From: an uncultured bacterium
Lineage (GTDB): Bacteria > Bacillota_I > Bacilli_A > RF39 > UBA660
Assembly: GCA_946560065.1 (NCBI GenBank)
Contig: CAMNUE010000002.1
Span: 142,950-206,949, forward strand
DNA length: 64,000 nt
Reading direction: 5' to 3'
The position numbers were made by a program, and so were the translations under genes. Under the pieces are notes generated by a model. It was not told where the DNA came from. It saw nothing but the letters and a program-made list of their open reading frames with translations, and did not search any database. Positions 29,964 through 40,271 of this stretch are shown here, piece by piece (within the stretch, counting starts at the first letter, position 1; each line of letters starts with the position of its first letter).

Positions 29964-30974
29964 ATGAAAAACAAAAAAATTATTATATGCTTAAGTTCTT
30001 TACTTGCAATATCATTAATCGCAACTGGATGTGGTAAAGAAATTGAAGTAAAAAACGGTTCAAAAGTAGCAGCATCTCTAGATGATTCTAAATTTACAGC
30101 AACAGAATATTATAATGAAATTAAAAAAGATAATATTTCAAAATTAATCGATATGATGGATTCAAGTATCCTTGCTAAAAAGTATAAAAATAGTAAAGAT
30201 GAAGATGAAGCTGTAACAAAACAAATCGATCAAATAAAATCAAATTATGGTTCAGATGAAGATGCCTACAAAAACATTCTTAAACAATATTTTGGTGTCG
30301 AAAGTGAAAAAGAACTTGAAGAAAAATTAAGATTAGAATACAAAAGAACAAACGCAGTTAAAGACTACGTTAAGAAAAATCTTAAAGATGATGAAATAAA
30401 AAAATACTATGAAGAAAATATTTATGGAGATATGAAAGCAAGCCATATCTTAATAACAGCTGATGTTAAAGATGATGCTACTGATGAAGAAAAAACTGAA
30501 GCTGAAAATAAAGCTAAAGAAGAAGCAGAAAAAATAATTAAACAACTTGATGAAGGAAAAAAATTCGCAGATCTTGCTAAGAAAAATTCTAAAGATGAAT
30601 CAAATGCTTCTAATGGTGGAGACTTAGGATACTTTAGTTATGACGATATGGTAGAAGAATTCAGTAAAGCAACTAAAGAATTAAAAGTTAACGAATATAC
30701 AAAAGAACCAGTTAAAACAGAATATGGTTATCATATCATTTTAAAAACAGGTGAAAAGAAAAAACCAAAACTAGATAAAGTAAAAAAAGATATTAAAGAA
30801 AAACTTCAAGAACAAAAATTAAATGATGACCAAGGCCTATATTACGAAGCACTATTAGAAATCAGAAAAGAAAACAAAATCAAATGGAACGATGATTCAT
30901 TAAAAAAAGCATATAATGATTACATGAATAATTTAATTGAAACAGCAAGAACACAAAGCAATAATATTCAATAA
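29964..30974 (+). CDS. prsA: PrsA-like lipoprotein foldase (parvulin PPIase)
   Basis: Lipobox SLIATGCG; parvulin motifs ASHILI...FADLAKKNSKDESNASNGGDLGYFSYDDMVEEF...EYGYHII. Confidence 0.93.
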   Translation: MKNKKIIICLSSLLAISLIATGCGKEIEVKNGSKVAASLDDSKFTATEYYNEIKKDNISKLIDMMDSSILAKKYKNSKDEDEAVTKQIDQIKSNYGSDEDAYKNILKQYFGVESEKELEEKLRLEYKRTNAVKDYVKKNLKDDEIKKYYEENIYGDMKASHILITADVKDDATDEEKTEAENKAKEEAEKIIKQLDEGKKFADLAKKNSKDESNASNGGDLGYFSYDDMVEEFSKATKELKVNEYTKEPVKTEYGYHIILKTGEKKKPKLDKVKKDIKEKLQEQKLNDDQGLYYEALLEIRKENKIKWNDDSLKKAYNDYMNNLIETARTQSNNIQ

Positions 30975-30976
30975 AG

Positions 30977-31013
30977 AAAAGACTAATTCATAAGTAAAAG
31001 AATTAGTCTTTTT
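30977..31013. terminator. Bidirectional terminator between convergent genes
   Basis: AAAAGACTAATTC...GAATTAGTCTTTT hairpin with flanking A/T tracts. Confidence 0.85.
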
Positions 31014-32430
31014 CATTAACCTTTTTATAAAAAATCAACTTATCATTTTTATATAAAACATCATAATTATCATTATATTTCAAATAAGTATTAATAGGAT
31101 ATTCCTTATCAACTAAAAAATAATCAAAATCATATTTATCAATCAATTTAACATAATCAGACTTTAATACTGAGATATTTAAATAATCCTTATAATTATA
31201 AGCTGTATATAAATCTGCTCTTCCATCGATAAACACTTTTATATCATTATAAATTAATTCTCCACCATAATCATACATATTAAACAATCTCTTAGGATTT
31301 TCTTTTTTTATAATCTCAATAACTTCACTATTTAAAAATTTTTGATACTTACTATCGATAGCGCTTTTTATATTGACAATAAACATTCCAACCAATATTA
31401 CACATAATAACATAATACTCTCAAAAGTACCCTTATCAATTTTTCTTTCCTTAATATAGAAAAATATAATATAAGACATAACAATATAAGTATAAAACCA
31501 AAATCTAATACTCTTTAAACCCAAATAAGTAACTACACCAAATAATATTAAATCCATAAACTCAATTTTTTTATCACTAAATAGAAAAATCATAACAATA
31601 ATAATCAAAAAAATAAAATAAATGTAATGATAAACTTCACTTAAAGAAGTACCTCTCCATTCAGATATATTACTAAGCATAGTTGCATCTAACATATTTA
31701 AATAAGGGTATATAAACATTTTAAAACCATGTAAATTTATACATACACATAAAATACATAAAATCATAACAACAAAATATTTTAGAAGTTGTTTCTTAGT
31801 CATTCTCTTAGCTTCTATTTTCTTTTTTCTAAATGAAAATAACCCACCTATTAGAAAAATCAAACAAAATAAATAAGGTAAATTACTACTTCCACCATGA
31901 ACATTTGCCCAAATAATTGTAATTAAAGGTAAAAAATAAATTTTTTTTGAATCCTCATTTTTATATAAATCATAAAGAAATGATATAGTAAGTGCCAACA
32001 AAGAAAAACTAATCATATGAGGTCTTACCTGAATAAAAGTAAGCATCATAATAAAAAAGACTAGATACCAAATTAAAGTAAATGGGATATTCTTCAAATA
32101 ATTTTTTTTATTTGTTAAAAATAAAATAAAAATCAAACTACCTATCGTAAGTAATCCATATATAACCATATGATACCTTCCAAATAAAACCTTAAGTCCA
32201 TAAATAATTACATCAAACAACCATTCATGACTCATCCAATACTTTGATTCTAAAAACCAAGAAAAAACATCTCTTTTTAAAAGTCCATTATGAAACATAT
32301 ATTCTCCAGCTTTTATATGCCAAAAATAATCAGGATCAACTCTTATAAAAGTTACTAAAAATAAAACTAAACAAAAAGTCAAAATACTTAATCCAATAAA
32401 TAACTTGCTTTTAATATTCTTCTCCTTCAT
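31003..32430 (-). CDS. Polytopic membrane protein, GT-C-like glycosyltransferase fold
   Basis: RVDPDYFWHIKAGEYMFHNGLLKRDVFSWFLESKYWMSHEWLFD plus many TM segments. Confidence 0.6.
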   Translation of the reverse strand: MKEKNIKSKLFIGLSILTFCLVLFLVTFIRVDPDYFWHIKAGEYMFHNGLLKRDVFSWFLESKYWMSHEWLFDVIIYGLKVLFGRYHMVIYGLLTIGSLIFILFLTNKKNYLKNIPFTLIWYLVFFIMMLTFIQVRPHMISFSLLALTISFLYDLYKNEDSKKIYFLPLITIIWANVHGGSSNLPYLFCLIFLIGGLFSFRKKKIEAKRMTKKQLLKYFVVMILCILCVCINLHGFKMFIYPYLNMLDATMLSNISEWRGTSLSEVYHYIYFIFLIIIVMIFLFSDKKIEFMDLILFGVVTYLGLKSIRFWFYTYIVMSYIIFFYIKERKIDKGTFESIMLLCVILVGMFIVNIKSAIDSKYQKFLNSEVIEIIKKENPKRLFNMYDYGGELIYNDIKVFIDGRADLYTAYNYKDYLNISVLKSDYVKLIDKYDFDYFLVDKEYPINTYLKYNDNYDVLYKNDKLIFYKKVNEKD

Positions 32431-33166
32431 ACTTCAAACCTTTCTGGAACAGTTTCTCCCTAATTTTACTTTCAAGTTCTCTACCACTATATTTTCTACT
32501 TAATCTTCTATACAATTTATCATATTCTCTTTTCGCAATATCCGAATCATTTTCAAAGGTATAGTTATTAATAACTGAATTGATTAACAAATTATCATAC
32601 CCAAGTAATTTTAAATCATTATATATCTTTTGTTTTAAAATATTCCCTCCTCTAGTTCTATTACTCTTTAATCCCTTATTAACAATCTTAGTAATCTTTT
32701 CTTTTTGCGTATCTTCATCAAAAATATTCATCTCTTCATTAATAATATTACTATCAATTTTCTTATCAAGTAATTCTCTTTCTAATTTCAAAGGTCCTTT
32801 ACTAGTTGTAATCATTTGATTATTAATATAACTTCTCGCATAACTTCTATCGTTAAGATAGCCTTGCTTCATTAGCTTTTCAATTGCTTTATCAATCAAA
32901 TCATTAGGGTACTCTTTCTTCTGCAAAAAAAGAGTCAAGTCATAAGTACTTTTAAATCTAGCCTTAATATTATTAAGCGCAACGTAATAAACATCACATT
33001 CTAAATTATAATCATTTATCTCTTTTAAATCGACATCTAGTATTTCTTTCTTTAAAAGCAATTCAAATTTTAATATAACCTCTTCATATAAAGATAATAC
33101 CCTTCCATCTTCAAGTTCAACTTTATATATACCTTTAGCACCTTTTTTATATTTAATTATTTTCAA
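32411..33166 (-). CDS. recX: Regulatory protein RecX
   Basis: YDLTLFLQKKEYPNDLIDKAIEKLMKQGYLNDRSYARSYI. Confidence 0.9.
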   Translation of the reverse strand: MKIIKYKKGAKGIYKVELEDGRVLSLYEEVILKFELLLKKEILDVDLKEINDYNLECDVYYVALNNIKARFKSTYDLTLFLQKKEYPNDLIDKAIEKLMKQGYLNDRSYARSYINNQMITTSKGPLKLERELLDKKIDSNIINEEMNIFDEDTQKEKITKIVNKGLKSNRTRGGNILKQKIYNDLKLLGYDNLLINSVINNYTFENDSDIAKREYDKLYRRLSRKYSGRELESKIREKLFQKGLKYEGEEY

Positions 33167-33261
33167 ATAAACATCACCTAACCAAAGTATAACATATCAA
33201 AAACTTAAAACAAAATAAATATTGAATTATCAAATATCAAAGAGAATATAAAAAAAGAGGA

Positions 33262-33468
33262 TTAATCCTCTCTTTGTTTCACCTCGATTAAGCCTTCAGA
33301 AACTTCCTCAAGGGCCCTCCCAATATTCTTTTTACTTTTGTAGTCGGATTCAGGCATTTGTAAATATCCTTCTCTTGAAATTTGTTTACTTCTTCTAGCT
33401 GCAATATGAACAAGTTCATACTTAGAATCCACAATGTTAAGTAACTTATCGATAGATGGATAAATCAT
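33262..33468 (-). CDS. rpoZ: RNA polymerase omega subunit
   Basis: MIYPSIDKLLNIVDSKYELVHIAARRSKQI; true start at ATG 33468. Confidence 0.88.
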   Translation of the reverse strand: MIYPSIDKLLNIVDSKYELVHIAARRSKQISREGYLQMPESDYKSKKNIGRALEEVSEGLIEVKQRED

Positions 33469-33585
33469 TAATATCACACTCCCTATTATAAGAATAAACT
33501 TATCAATGTAAAATATCAAGTAAAGTGACATAATTAGACATCATTGTTTACAATAAAAAAATCCAGACCTAAGTCTGGAACAATA

Positions 33586-33912
33586 CTACCTAAACTGACA
33601 ACAAGAACCACACTGAACATTGCTTACTGTATTTTCTTCACTACAAGTATATTGTGGTCTATAAGTATGTTTGTAAACATGATGATTAATAATTCTTGTA
33701 TGAATAGGACAAACATGTGGAACTTCATGGAAAAAAGTTCTATGAACACATTTTTCTTGAACACCCTCATTTACAGGTGAATTCATAGGTCCAGCACCAT
33801 TACCATAATTCATCATATTAACATCAACGTTCATATCATTGTTAATATAATTATTATCTCCCGAAACATTGTTTTCCATATTCATATTTTGAAATAATTC
33901 ATTACTAAACAT
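33586..33912 (-). CDS. CotD-like spore coat protein
   Basis: EKCVHRTFFHEVPHVCPIHTRIINHHVYKHTYRPQYTCSEE resembles the CotD family His/Cys motif. Confidence 0.75.
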   Translation of the reverse strand: MFSNELFQNMNMENNVSGDNNYINNDMNVDVNMMNYGNGAGPMNSPVNEGVQEKCVHRTFFHEVPHVCPIHTRIINHHVYKHTYRPQYTCSEENTVSNVQCGSCCQFR

Positions 33913-34003
33913 TATAATACCTCCTAGAATATCATATGTAGATTATATTTTTTTTCCACATAAAAAGCCCAAAAAAAGCACTAATGTGCTTTTTAATAAA
34001 TTT

Positions 34004-34540
34004 CTATAATATAAATGAAGTGTTATCTGCCAATTGAGAAGTTGCCTCATCAACCATTGAAGAAAGTATATCAACTTTTTGATTAAGCAAAACTTGTGCA
34101 ATACTATCAAAAGAAATACCTATTTCAGTTAATACTAAAGAAATATCTCCTTTAGCTAGATTAATATCATTAAATTTAAGTTTCTCATAGCAATCATCCA
34201 TAGCCTTAACATTATCAAAGGCAATATAAGTATATGAATTATCAGCATTGTCCCACGATAATAATTGATTATAGCTAATACCATCACTACTTTGCACCTG
34301 CTTGATAACTACACAATCATCTAATACCACACCTCTAGACTTTGTAACTATTTCTTCATTTTTACTCTCTGTTTCAAATTCTAATAACCCTAAATCATCA
34401 AAAGAAAATTGAATATCAGCTGTTCCTAAATAAGCATTCATAGAACAACTACCATTCTTATTTACTAAATCATTCAAAACTCCAACTTCTCTTTGTCTTT
34501 CAACCCCTAAATAGCTATTTGTAACTTCATTTATATTCAT
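34004..34540 (-). CDS. Hypothetical protein
   Basis: 178 aa ORF immediately downstream of ffh; no family recognised. Confidence 0.6.
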   Translation of the reverse strand: MNINEVTNSYLGVERQREVGVLNDLVNKNGSCSMNAYLGTADIQFSFDDLGLLEFETESKNEEIVTKSRGVVLDDCVVIKQVQSSDGISYNQLLSWDNADNSYTYIAFDNVKAMDDCYEKLKFNDINLAKGDISLVLTEIGISFDSIAQVLLNQKVDILSSMVDEATSQLADNTSFIL

Positions 34541-34550
34541 AATTTTCTCC

Positions 34551-35858
34551 TTAAAACGGTAATTTCATATTACCATTAGTAACTTGTTTCATCATTTTTT
34601 TCATTTGGTCAAATTGCTGAAGCAATTTATTCACTTCTTGCACAGAAGTTCCAGAACCATTTGCAATTCTAGTTTTTCTACTTGCTTTTATAATTTCTGG
34701 ATTTCTTCTTTCTTTTGGAGTCATTGATAAGACAATTGCTTCTACATGTGCCATTTGTTTTGGATCAATCTTGATGTCAGTAAGTCCCATTTTTTTAGCA
34801 CCTGGAAGCATTTTAATAAGATTTTCTAGTGGTCCCAATTTTTTTACTTGTTTCATTGTTGATAAAAAGTCTTCTAAATCAAATTTGCCTTGCTGCATTC
34901 TTTTAGCTGCTTTTTCTGCTTCCTTTTCATCGATAACATCCGTTGCTTTCTCAACAAGTGAAATAATATCTCCCATTCCTAAAATTCTTCCAGCCATACG
35001 TTCTGGATCAAAGGAATCTAAGCCATCTAACTTTTCGCTAACACCAATAAACTTGATTGGTACATTAGTTAAATGTCTAACAGATAATGCAACTCCGCCT
35101 CTAGTATCTCCATCTAATTTAGTAAGTACAACACCAGTTAATGGAAGTTTATCATTAAATCCAGTTATTACATTAATAGCATCTTGTCCCATCATTGAAT
35201 CTATAACTAATAATATTTCATCTGGATTAATATTATTCTTAATATTATCAAGTTCATCCATTAATTCATCATCAATATGAAGTCTACCAGCAGTATCAAT
35301 TAGAACATAATCATAACCATTTTCGTTGGCATAGTTAATTGCATTCAGAGAGATTTCAACAGGGTCTTTTTTTCCTTCTTCATAAACCTCAATATTCAAC
35401 TGTTTTCCAAGTTGTTTCAACTGATCAATAGCCGCAGGTCTGTACACATCACAAGCTACAAGTAACGGCTTTTTAGCGTGCTTTTTTCTTAAGAAATTAG
35501 CAAGTTTAGCAATTGTTGTTGTTTTACCAGAACCCTGTAAACCTACTAACATCAAAGTAGCAGGTCTACCTTTCAAATTTAATGGTTCACTCTCACCACC
35601 TAAAAGCTCTGTAAGTTCATCTTTAACAATTTTTACAAATAAGTCACCTGGATTAATACTAGAAGCAACCTCTTCACCAAGAGCCTTTTCTTTTACTGTA
35701 TTAGTAAATTCTTTTACAACTTTATAATTAACATCAGCCTCCAACAAAGCAAGTCTGATTTCACGCATCATTTCAGATATATTATCCTCAGTAATCTTTC
35801 CATAACCTTTTATTTTATGTAAAGCATTCTGTAATCTATCTCCTAAACTTTCAAACAT
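34551..35858 (-). CDS. ffh: Signal recognition particle GTPase Ffh
   Basis: GLQGSGKTTTIAKLA, DVYRPAAIDQL, DTAGRL, TKLDGDTRGGVALS, M domain. Confidence 0.97.
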   Translation of the reverse strand: MFESLGDRLQNALHKIKGYGKITEDNISEMMREIRLALLEADVNYKVVKEFTNTVKEKALGEEVASSINPGDLFVKIVKDELTELLGGESEPLNLKGRPATLMLVGLQGSGKTTTIAKLANFLRKKHAKKPLLVACDVYRPAAIDQLKQLGKQLNIEVYEEGKKDPVEISLNAINYANENGYDYVLIDTAGRLHIDDELMDELDNIKNNINPDEILLVIDSMMGQDAINVITGFNDKLPLTGVVLTKLDGDTRGGVALSVRHLTNVPIKFIGVSEKLDGLDSFDPERMAGRILGMGDIISLVEKATDVIDEKEAEKAAKRMQQGKFDLEDFLSTMKQVKKLGPLENLIKMLPGAKKMGLTDIKIDPKQMAHVEAIVLSMTPKERRNPEIIKASRKTRIANGSGTSVQEVNKLLQQFDQMKKMMKQVTNGNMKLPF

Positions 35859-35932
35859 AATATCACCTAGATTTTATTATAACAAATAACAATTTTTTAT
35901 ACAAAGAAAAATAGTGAAAACTCACTATTTTT

Positions 35933-38254
35933 TTAACTAAAATCTGGCCCAAAATCAGAAACACCATCATCGTCATCATCATCAGTAATTTCTAAAACTG
36001 GTTGCTCAGAAGAAACTTCATTTGTAATTTTTGGAACATCATTAATAGCAGTCATTCCATTATCACTTAACTCAACTGATGTTATCTCAGGAATAGCAGT
36101 CGCTGAATCAAAAGATGAAACGTCACTACTACTAGAAATACTCGGAGTACTGATACTTAGATTATTCAAACTGCTCACATTAGAATCAGTAGAAACTGCA
36201 GCTGGTGAAACAGCAGAATTAGAATCAATTACAAATGAATCATCAAATTTTTCTTCTTCTCCAATATTCAATATCGAATTTAGATTATTAGAAGCACCAG
36301 TAGAATTTGTCATAACAGGGGCCTCGTCACCATTAACCATAAGAACTGGAGTTTGAGCTTCTTCAGTAGGATTACTTTCAATTTTAGGAATCTCTATACT
36401 TATAGAGCTAACTGACTTCTCAGGTACAACAGAAACATCACTAACAGCCACCGTATTAGTAGAAGGTCCAACTGGATTTGTTACACTAATAGAATTGTCA
36501 GAACCACTCCAAATATTAACAACATCACAGTTACTACTAAGTGGAGAAGGATTAGGCATTTCCATTTTTACAATTAATGGTATTTTGAAACCAAGTCCAA
36601 ATCCTAAACAAGTTCCAGCTTGTAAGGACTTTTGTTTTTCAACAATCTCGTCAGTTATATTAGGTACCATCTTACGAATGTATTCAACGTCAACTGGATG
36701 GTTTATCTTAAATATTAAGAAATTTGTACATTGCGAAATAACTGTATCGGAAATCTCAACTGGTCTTTGTGAAATAAGACCAAGTATTACACCATACTTA
36801 CGTCCTTCCTTAGCAATTCTTTCAAATATATTATATCCGAATAAGAATCTATCAGTATCACTTTGGATATATCTATGAGCTTCTTCAAGAACTATATGAA
36901 AAGGAATACTTCCTCTATTTTTTAATCCCTTTGCAAAATCAAATATCAATCTAGAGTAAATTTTAGTAAGTACTTTGGCAAAATCATCATCTATATCATT
37001 AAGATTTACATTAACAACCTGATATTTACGACCATCAGTGATTAACATTGATGACAAATATGACTCTAAAGAAACATACTCTTTAACATCAAAATACTTA
37101 GCATTATCCCCAACAATCAAAGCATGCAATCTAACTCTAATAGTAACAGAATCACCATAAGTTTGCTCATTTCTTAACCAACCTTCACTAATAAGTGTAA
37201 AATTAAGCGCTTTCTCAAGAGTTTGTAAATCATAGTAAACACCAGCATGAGGCTCATAATTATCATATTCTTCCTTAATAAATGAATTTATATACTCAGT
37301 AAGTAAAACACTTTCAGTAAAGTTACCAGAATTATCAATTAAGAAACACTCTCTAAATTTACGAGTATAACCCACTCCTTGAATAGGAGCTTCTAAATTA
37401 AATTCATCAGTTGAACAACTTGCAAGTATTGAAAATATTTCATTTCTTTTATTAGGAGCTGTTTCATTAGTATATAAAATAGTCATTATAGCTTTTGCAA
37501 TCAAATGGTTCTTATAAGCATTAGAGTCCATATCATTTTGACTAAATACTAAAGCCAATTTTAACATTCTCTCAATTATTGGTAATTGTGAATGGGAAGT
37601 ACATTGTAATAATAACGCCAAATCATCTTTATTAAGTAAATATATTGGTAAACGTAATTTCTCACCAATTCCCTCAACTTCATTTGTACTATAAAAACGA
37701 TAATTATAATTAGAATTAATCTGACTTAAATTATTAAATGCATTATAATACTCTCCCGAAGAATCAAAAATTAAAATATTTGCTTTATATGGATTTAATC
37801 TTTGATCATGAAACATATTTTGAAATAATCTCGATACACCACAAGATTTACCTGATCCTGTATTACCAAAAATCGCAAAGTGATTACTAAAGAAATTATT
37901 AACATCTAAAAATACTGGAAAATCATCATAAAAGGGACTAACACCTAATTTCATAAATCCTTTAGTATCTGTACCTGTAATTAAAGGTACTTCAGACTTA
38001 TCTATAACTCTAATCTTAGCATCCAATGAAGGCTTTCTAATAGTACCACCAATTAACCTATCTCCAACTATTTCTCCTAAAAATCTAGCTTTAACAATAT
38101 TTCCATCTAAGTCATCTACTTCTCCTAATACTTTTTTAGTATCATCTTCAAAAACTAAATGCAAATTCATCAAGTTCATTGTAACTTCTGCATCTTCTTT
38201 TAACTTAATATTAGCAGATTGATCACTTATATAAACAATTCTATCAAACATCAA
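35933..38254 (-). CDS. HerA-like ATPase with long low-complexity acidic C-terminal tail
   Basis: FGNTGSGKSCGVSRLFQNM, ILIFDSSGEY, FHIVLEEAHRYI, GLISQRPVEISDTVISQCTNFLIFKI. Confidence 0.87.
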   Translation of the reverse strand: MMFDRIVYISDQSANIKLKEDAEVTMNLMNLHLVFEDDTKKVLGEVDDLDGNIVKARFLGEIVGDRLIGGTIRKPSLDAKIRVIDKSEVPLITGTDTKGFMKLGVSPFYDDFPVFLDVNNFFSNHFAIFGNTGSGKSCGVSRLFQNMFHDQRLNPYKANILIFDSSGEYYNAFNNLSQINSNYNYRFYSTNEVEGIGEKLRLPIYLLNKDDLALLLQCTSHSQLPIIERMLKLALVFSQNDMDSNAYKNHLIAKAIMTILYTNETAPNKRNEIFSILASCSTDEFNLEAPIQGVGYTRKFRECFLIDNSGNFTESVLLTEYINSFIKEEYDNYEPHAGVYYDLQTLEKALNFTLISEGWLRNEQTYGDSVTIRVRLHALIVGDNAKYFDVKEYVSLESYLSSMLITDGRKYQVVNVNLNDIDDDFAKVLTKIYSRLIFDFAKGLKNRGSIPFHIVLEEAHRYIQSDTDRFLFGYNIFERIAKEGRKYGVILGLISQRPVEISDTVISQCTNFLIFKINHPVDVEYIRKMVPNITDEIVEKQKSLQAGTCLGFGLGFKIPLIVKMEMPNPSPLSSNCDVVNIWSGSDNSISVTNPVGPSTNTVAVSDVSVVPEKSVSSISIEIPKIESNPTEEAQTPVLMVNGDEAPVMTNSTGASNNLNSILNIGEEEKFDDSFVIDSNSAVSPAAVSTDSNVSSLNNLSISTPSISSSSDVSSFDSATAIPEITSVELSDNGMTAINDVPKITNEVSSEQPVLEITDDDDDDGVSDFGPDFS

Positions 38255-38379
38255 TATCCCCTCTTTACAAATCTTCCTATTATAAAATAATTATACTAAT
38301 AATAAATACTTTTTTCAAGCAACATTTACAAAAGTATTAGAAAGTGTTAAAATAACAAGAAATTTTAGGAGGAAAAATC

Positions 38380-39231
38380 ATGGAAGATAATTTAAAAAGA
38401 ATGATAGAAATTATGGATAACTATCAAAAAAAGAAAAAAACAAATAAGAATGACTCCCAACAATTAAAATTAAATGCTAAAAATAGTATTATTGAAATCA
38501 TAAACAATGAAATAGAGTTTGAAGAAAGTAATGAAAGATTACAAATGTATTTAGAAAATACTAATATAACTGATTTAAACTTTTTATATCGAAGTTTAGA
38601 ATACATGCGTGGTAATAATCAAGATGGACGCTTATCATTTGAAAGATTTGCTTTTCTAGATGAAGATATAAGAAATCTCATCAATAGTTACGATATCTTT
38701 ACAGAAGCGGACCTTTTTGAAGTAATATTTTTCTTCTCACGAGGATTACACAATCCACTCTTAAATGATGAAGAATTTATTAATTTTTGGAACAAAGCTC
38801 ATAAATTAGCCTATCTAGATATTTTTTTTAAGAATACTAATAATTGTCTTGCATACCAAGGTTCTTATACAACATATAAATATGTAAAAAAATACCTAAA
38901 AGAGATTTTAAAAGAAGATAGCCAAGAAAAAGATAAAGATTTAGTATATAAAGATATAAACAAGAAATTAAATATCGTAACAGAAAACCTAGTTCCAATT
39001 GCAAATGAACTTTTAACACTAAGAAATCAAGTTCCAGAATCAAGAATATCCGTTTGTAATCAAGGTCTAAAGAAAACCACAGTAAAAAAAGAAAATTCTC
39101 CAATTACCTTCGAACAACAAATATTTATTAATGCTATAGCCTTCGGTACTACACTTGAAAAATTAAAAGATAGAAACTATGAAGATGCCAAACAACTACT
39201 TTATCTACCTCATCAAAGAATAACAAAATAA
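38380..39231 (+). CDS. Hypothetical protein
   Basis: 283 aa ORF with AGGAGG Shine-Dalgarno; no family recognised. Confidence 0.65.
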   Translation: MEDNLKRMIEIMDNYQKKKKTNKNDSQQLKLNAKNSIIEIINNEIEFEESNERLQMYLENTNITDLNFLYRSLEYMRGNNQDGRLSFERFAFLDEDIRNLINSYDIFTEADLFEVIFFFSRGLHNPLLNDEEFINFWNKAHKLAYLDIFFKNTNNCLAYQGSYTTYKYVKKYLKEILKEDSQEKDKDLVYKDINKKLNIVTENLVPIANELLTLRNQVPESRISVCNQGLKKTTVKKENSPITFEQQIFINAIAFGTTLEKLKDRNYEDAKQLLYLPHQRITK

Positions 39232-39242
39232 AGGAGAAAAAT

Positions 39243-40151
39243 ATGTATAAAAGTAATATTAACTTAAATCTCTATAAAACATTCTATGAAGTTGCAAAAT
39301 ATGGAAGTATTTCTGAAACAGCAAAAAAAACCTACTCCTCTCAACCAGCAATTAGTAAATCTATTAAAAAATTAGAAAGTGACCTAGGAGTCCAATTATT
39401 TTTTAGAAATCTTTCGGGAGTAGAACTAACAGAAAAAGGAAAAGAATTATTATTTTATGTTGAGAAATCATACAATAATCTTATTATTGCAGAAAGAAAT
39501 ATGTTAGAAACACAAACTCTAAATCGTGGAAAGCTTTCTATTGGTATGCCCTCGAATATTGGCTCGTTTTATCTATTCGATAAGATAATTGATTTTCATA
39601 AAAAATATCCAAATATTGAAATATCTATTATGACAGGAGGAACATCAACTCTTATAGGTTTATTAGAATCACATCAAGTAGATTTTATAATAGACACAGC
39701 ACCAGTCAACATTAAAAATAATAATTTAAAAATTAAAAAAATGACGACTGTCAATTACTGTTTCATAATTAATAAAGATTCTAAGATTATTAACAGTAAA
39801 GAAATAACTTCTCTAAAAGATTTAGAAAATAAACCACTAATACTTCCACTATTAAATACTGCTAATAGAAATGATTTAGACTCTTTATTATTTGATTTAA
39901 ATATTGAAATTAAAAATGTTTTAAATATTCATACTAGTGAAATGATTATATCTGCCGTAAGAAAAGATTTAGGAATTGGCTATGTCATAGAAAATCTTGT
40001 TGAAAAAGAAATTGAAAATAATGAAATTGAAATACTAAATATTAAGGAAAAGCTTCCTAATGTTGATATAGAATTTATCTATGAACCAAATTACCTAACT
40101 ACTGCACCAAACATTTTTATAAAAGAGTGGTTAAAAGATATTACTATTTAA
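39243..40151 (+). CDS. LysR family transcriptional regulator
   Basis: FYEVAKYGSISETAKKTYSSQPAISKSIKKLESDLGVQLFFR. Confidence 0.93.
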   Translation: MYKSNINLNLYKTFYEVAKYGSISETAKKTYSSQPAISKSIKKLESDLGVQLFFRNLSGVELTEKGKELLFYVEKSYNNLIIAERNMLETQTLNRGKLSIGMPSNIGSFYLFDKIIDFHKKYPNIEISIMTGGTSTLIGLLESHQVDFIIDTAPVNIKNNNLKIKKMTTVNYCFIINKDSKIINSKEITSLKDLENKPLILPLLNTANRNDLDSLLFDLNIEIKNVLNIHTSEMIISAVRKDLGIGYVIENLVEKEIENNEIEILNIKEKLPNVDIEFIYEPNYLTTAPNIFIKEWLKDITI

Positions 40152-40271
40152 TATCCCCTCTATAACCTTAAATTATACTCATAATATAATTGAATAAAGT
40201 TTATGAAAAATAGATATTTGAACATTATATCTATTTTTTTTATACTGAATTTAGAAGAAAGGAAGTTTAAT

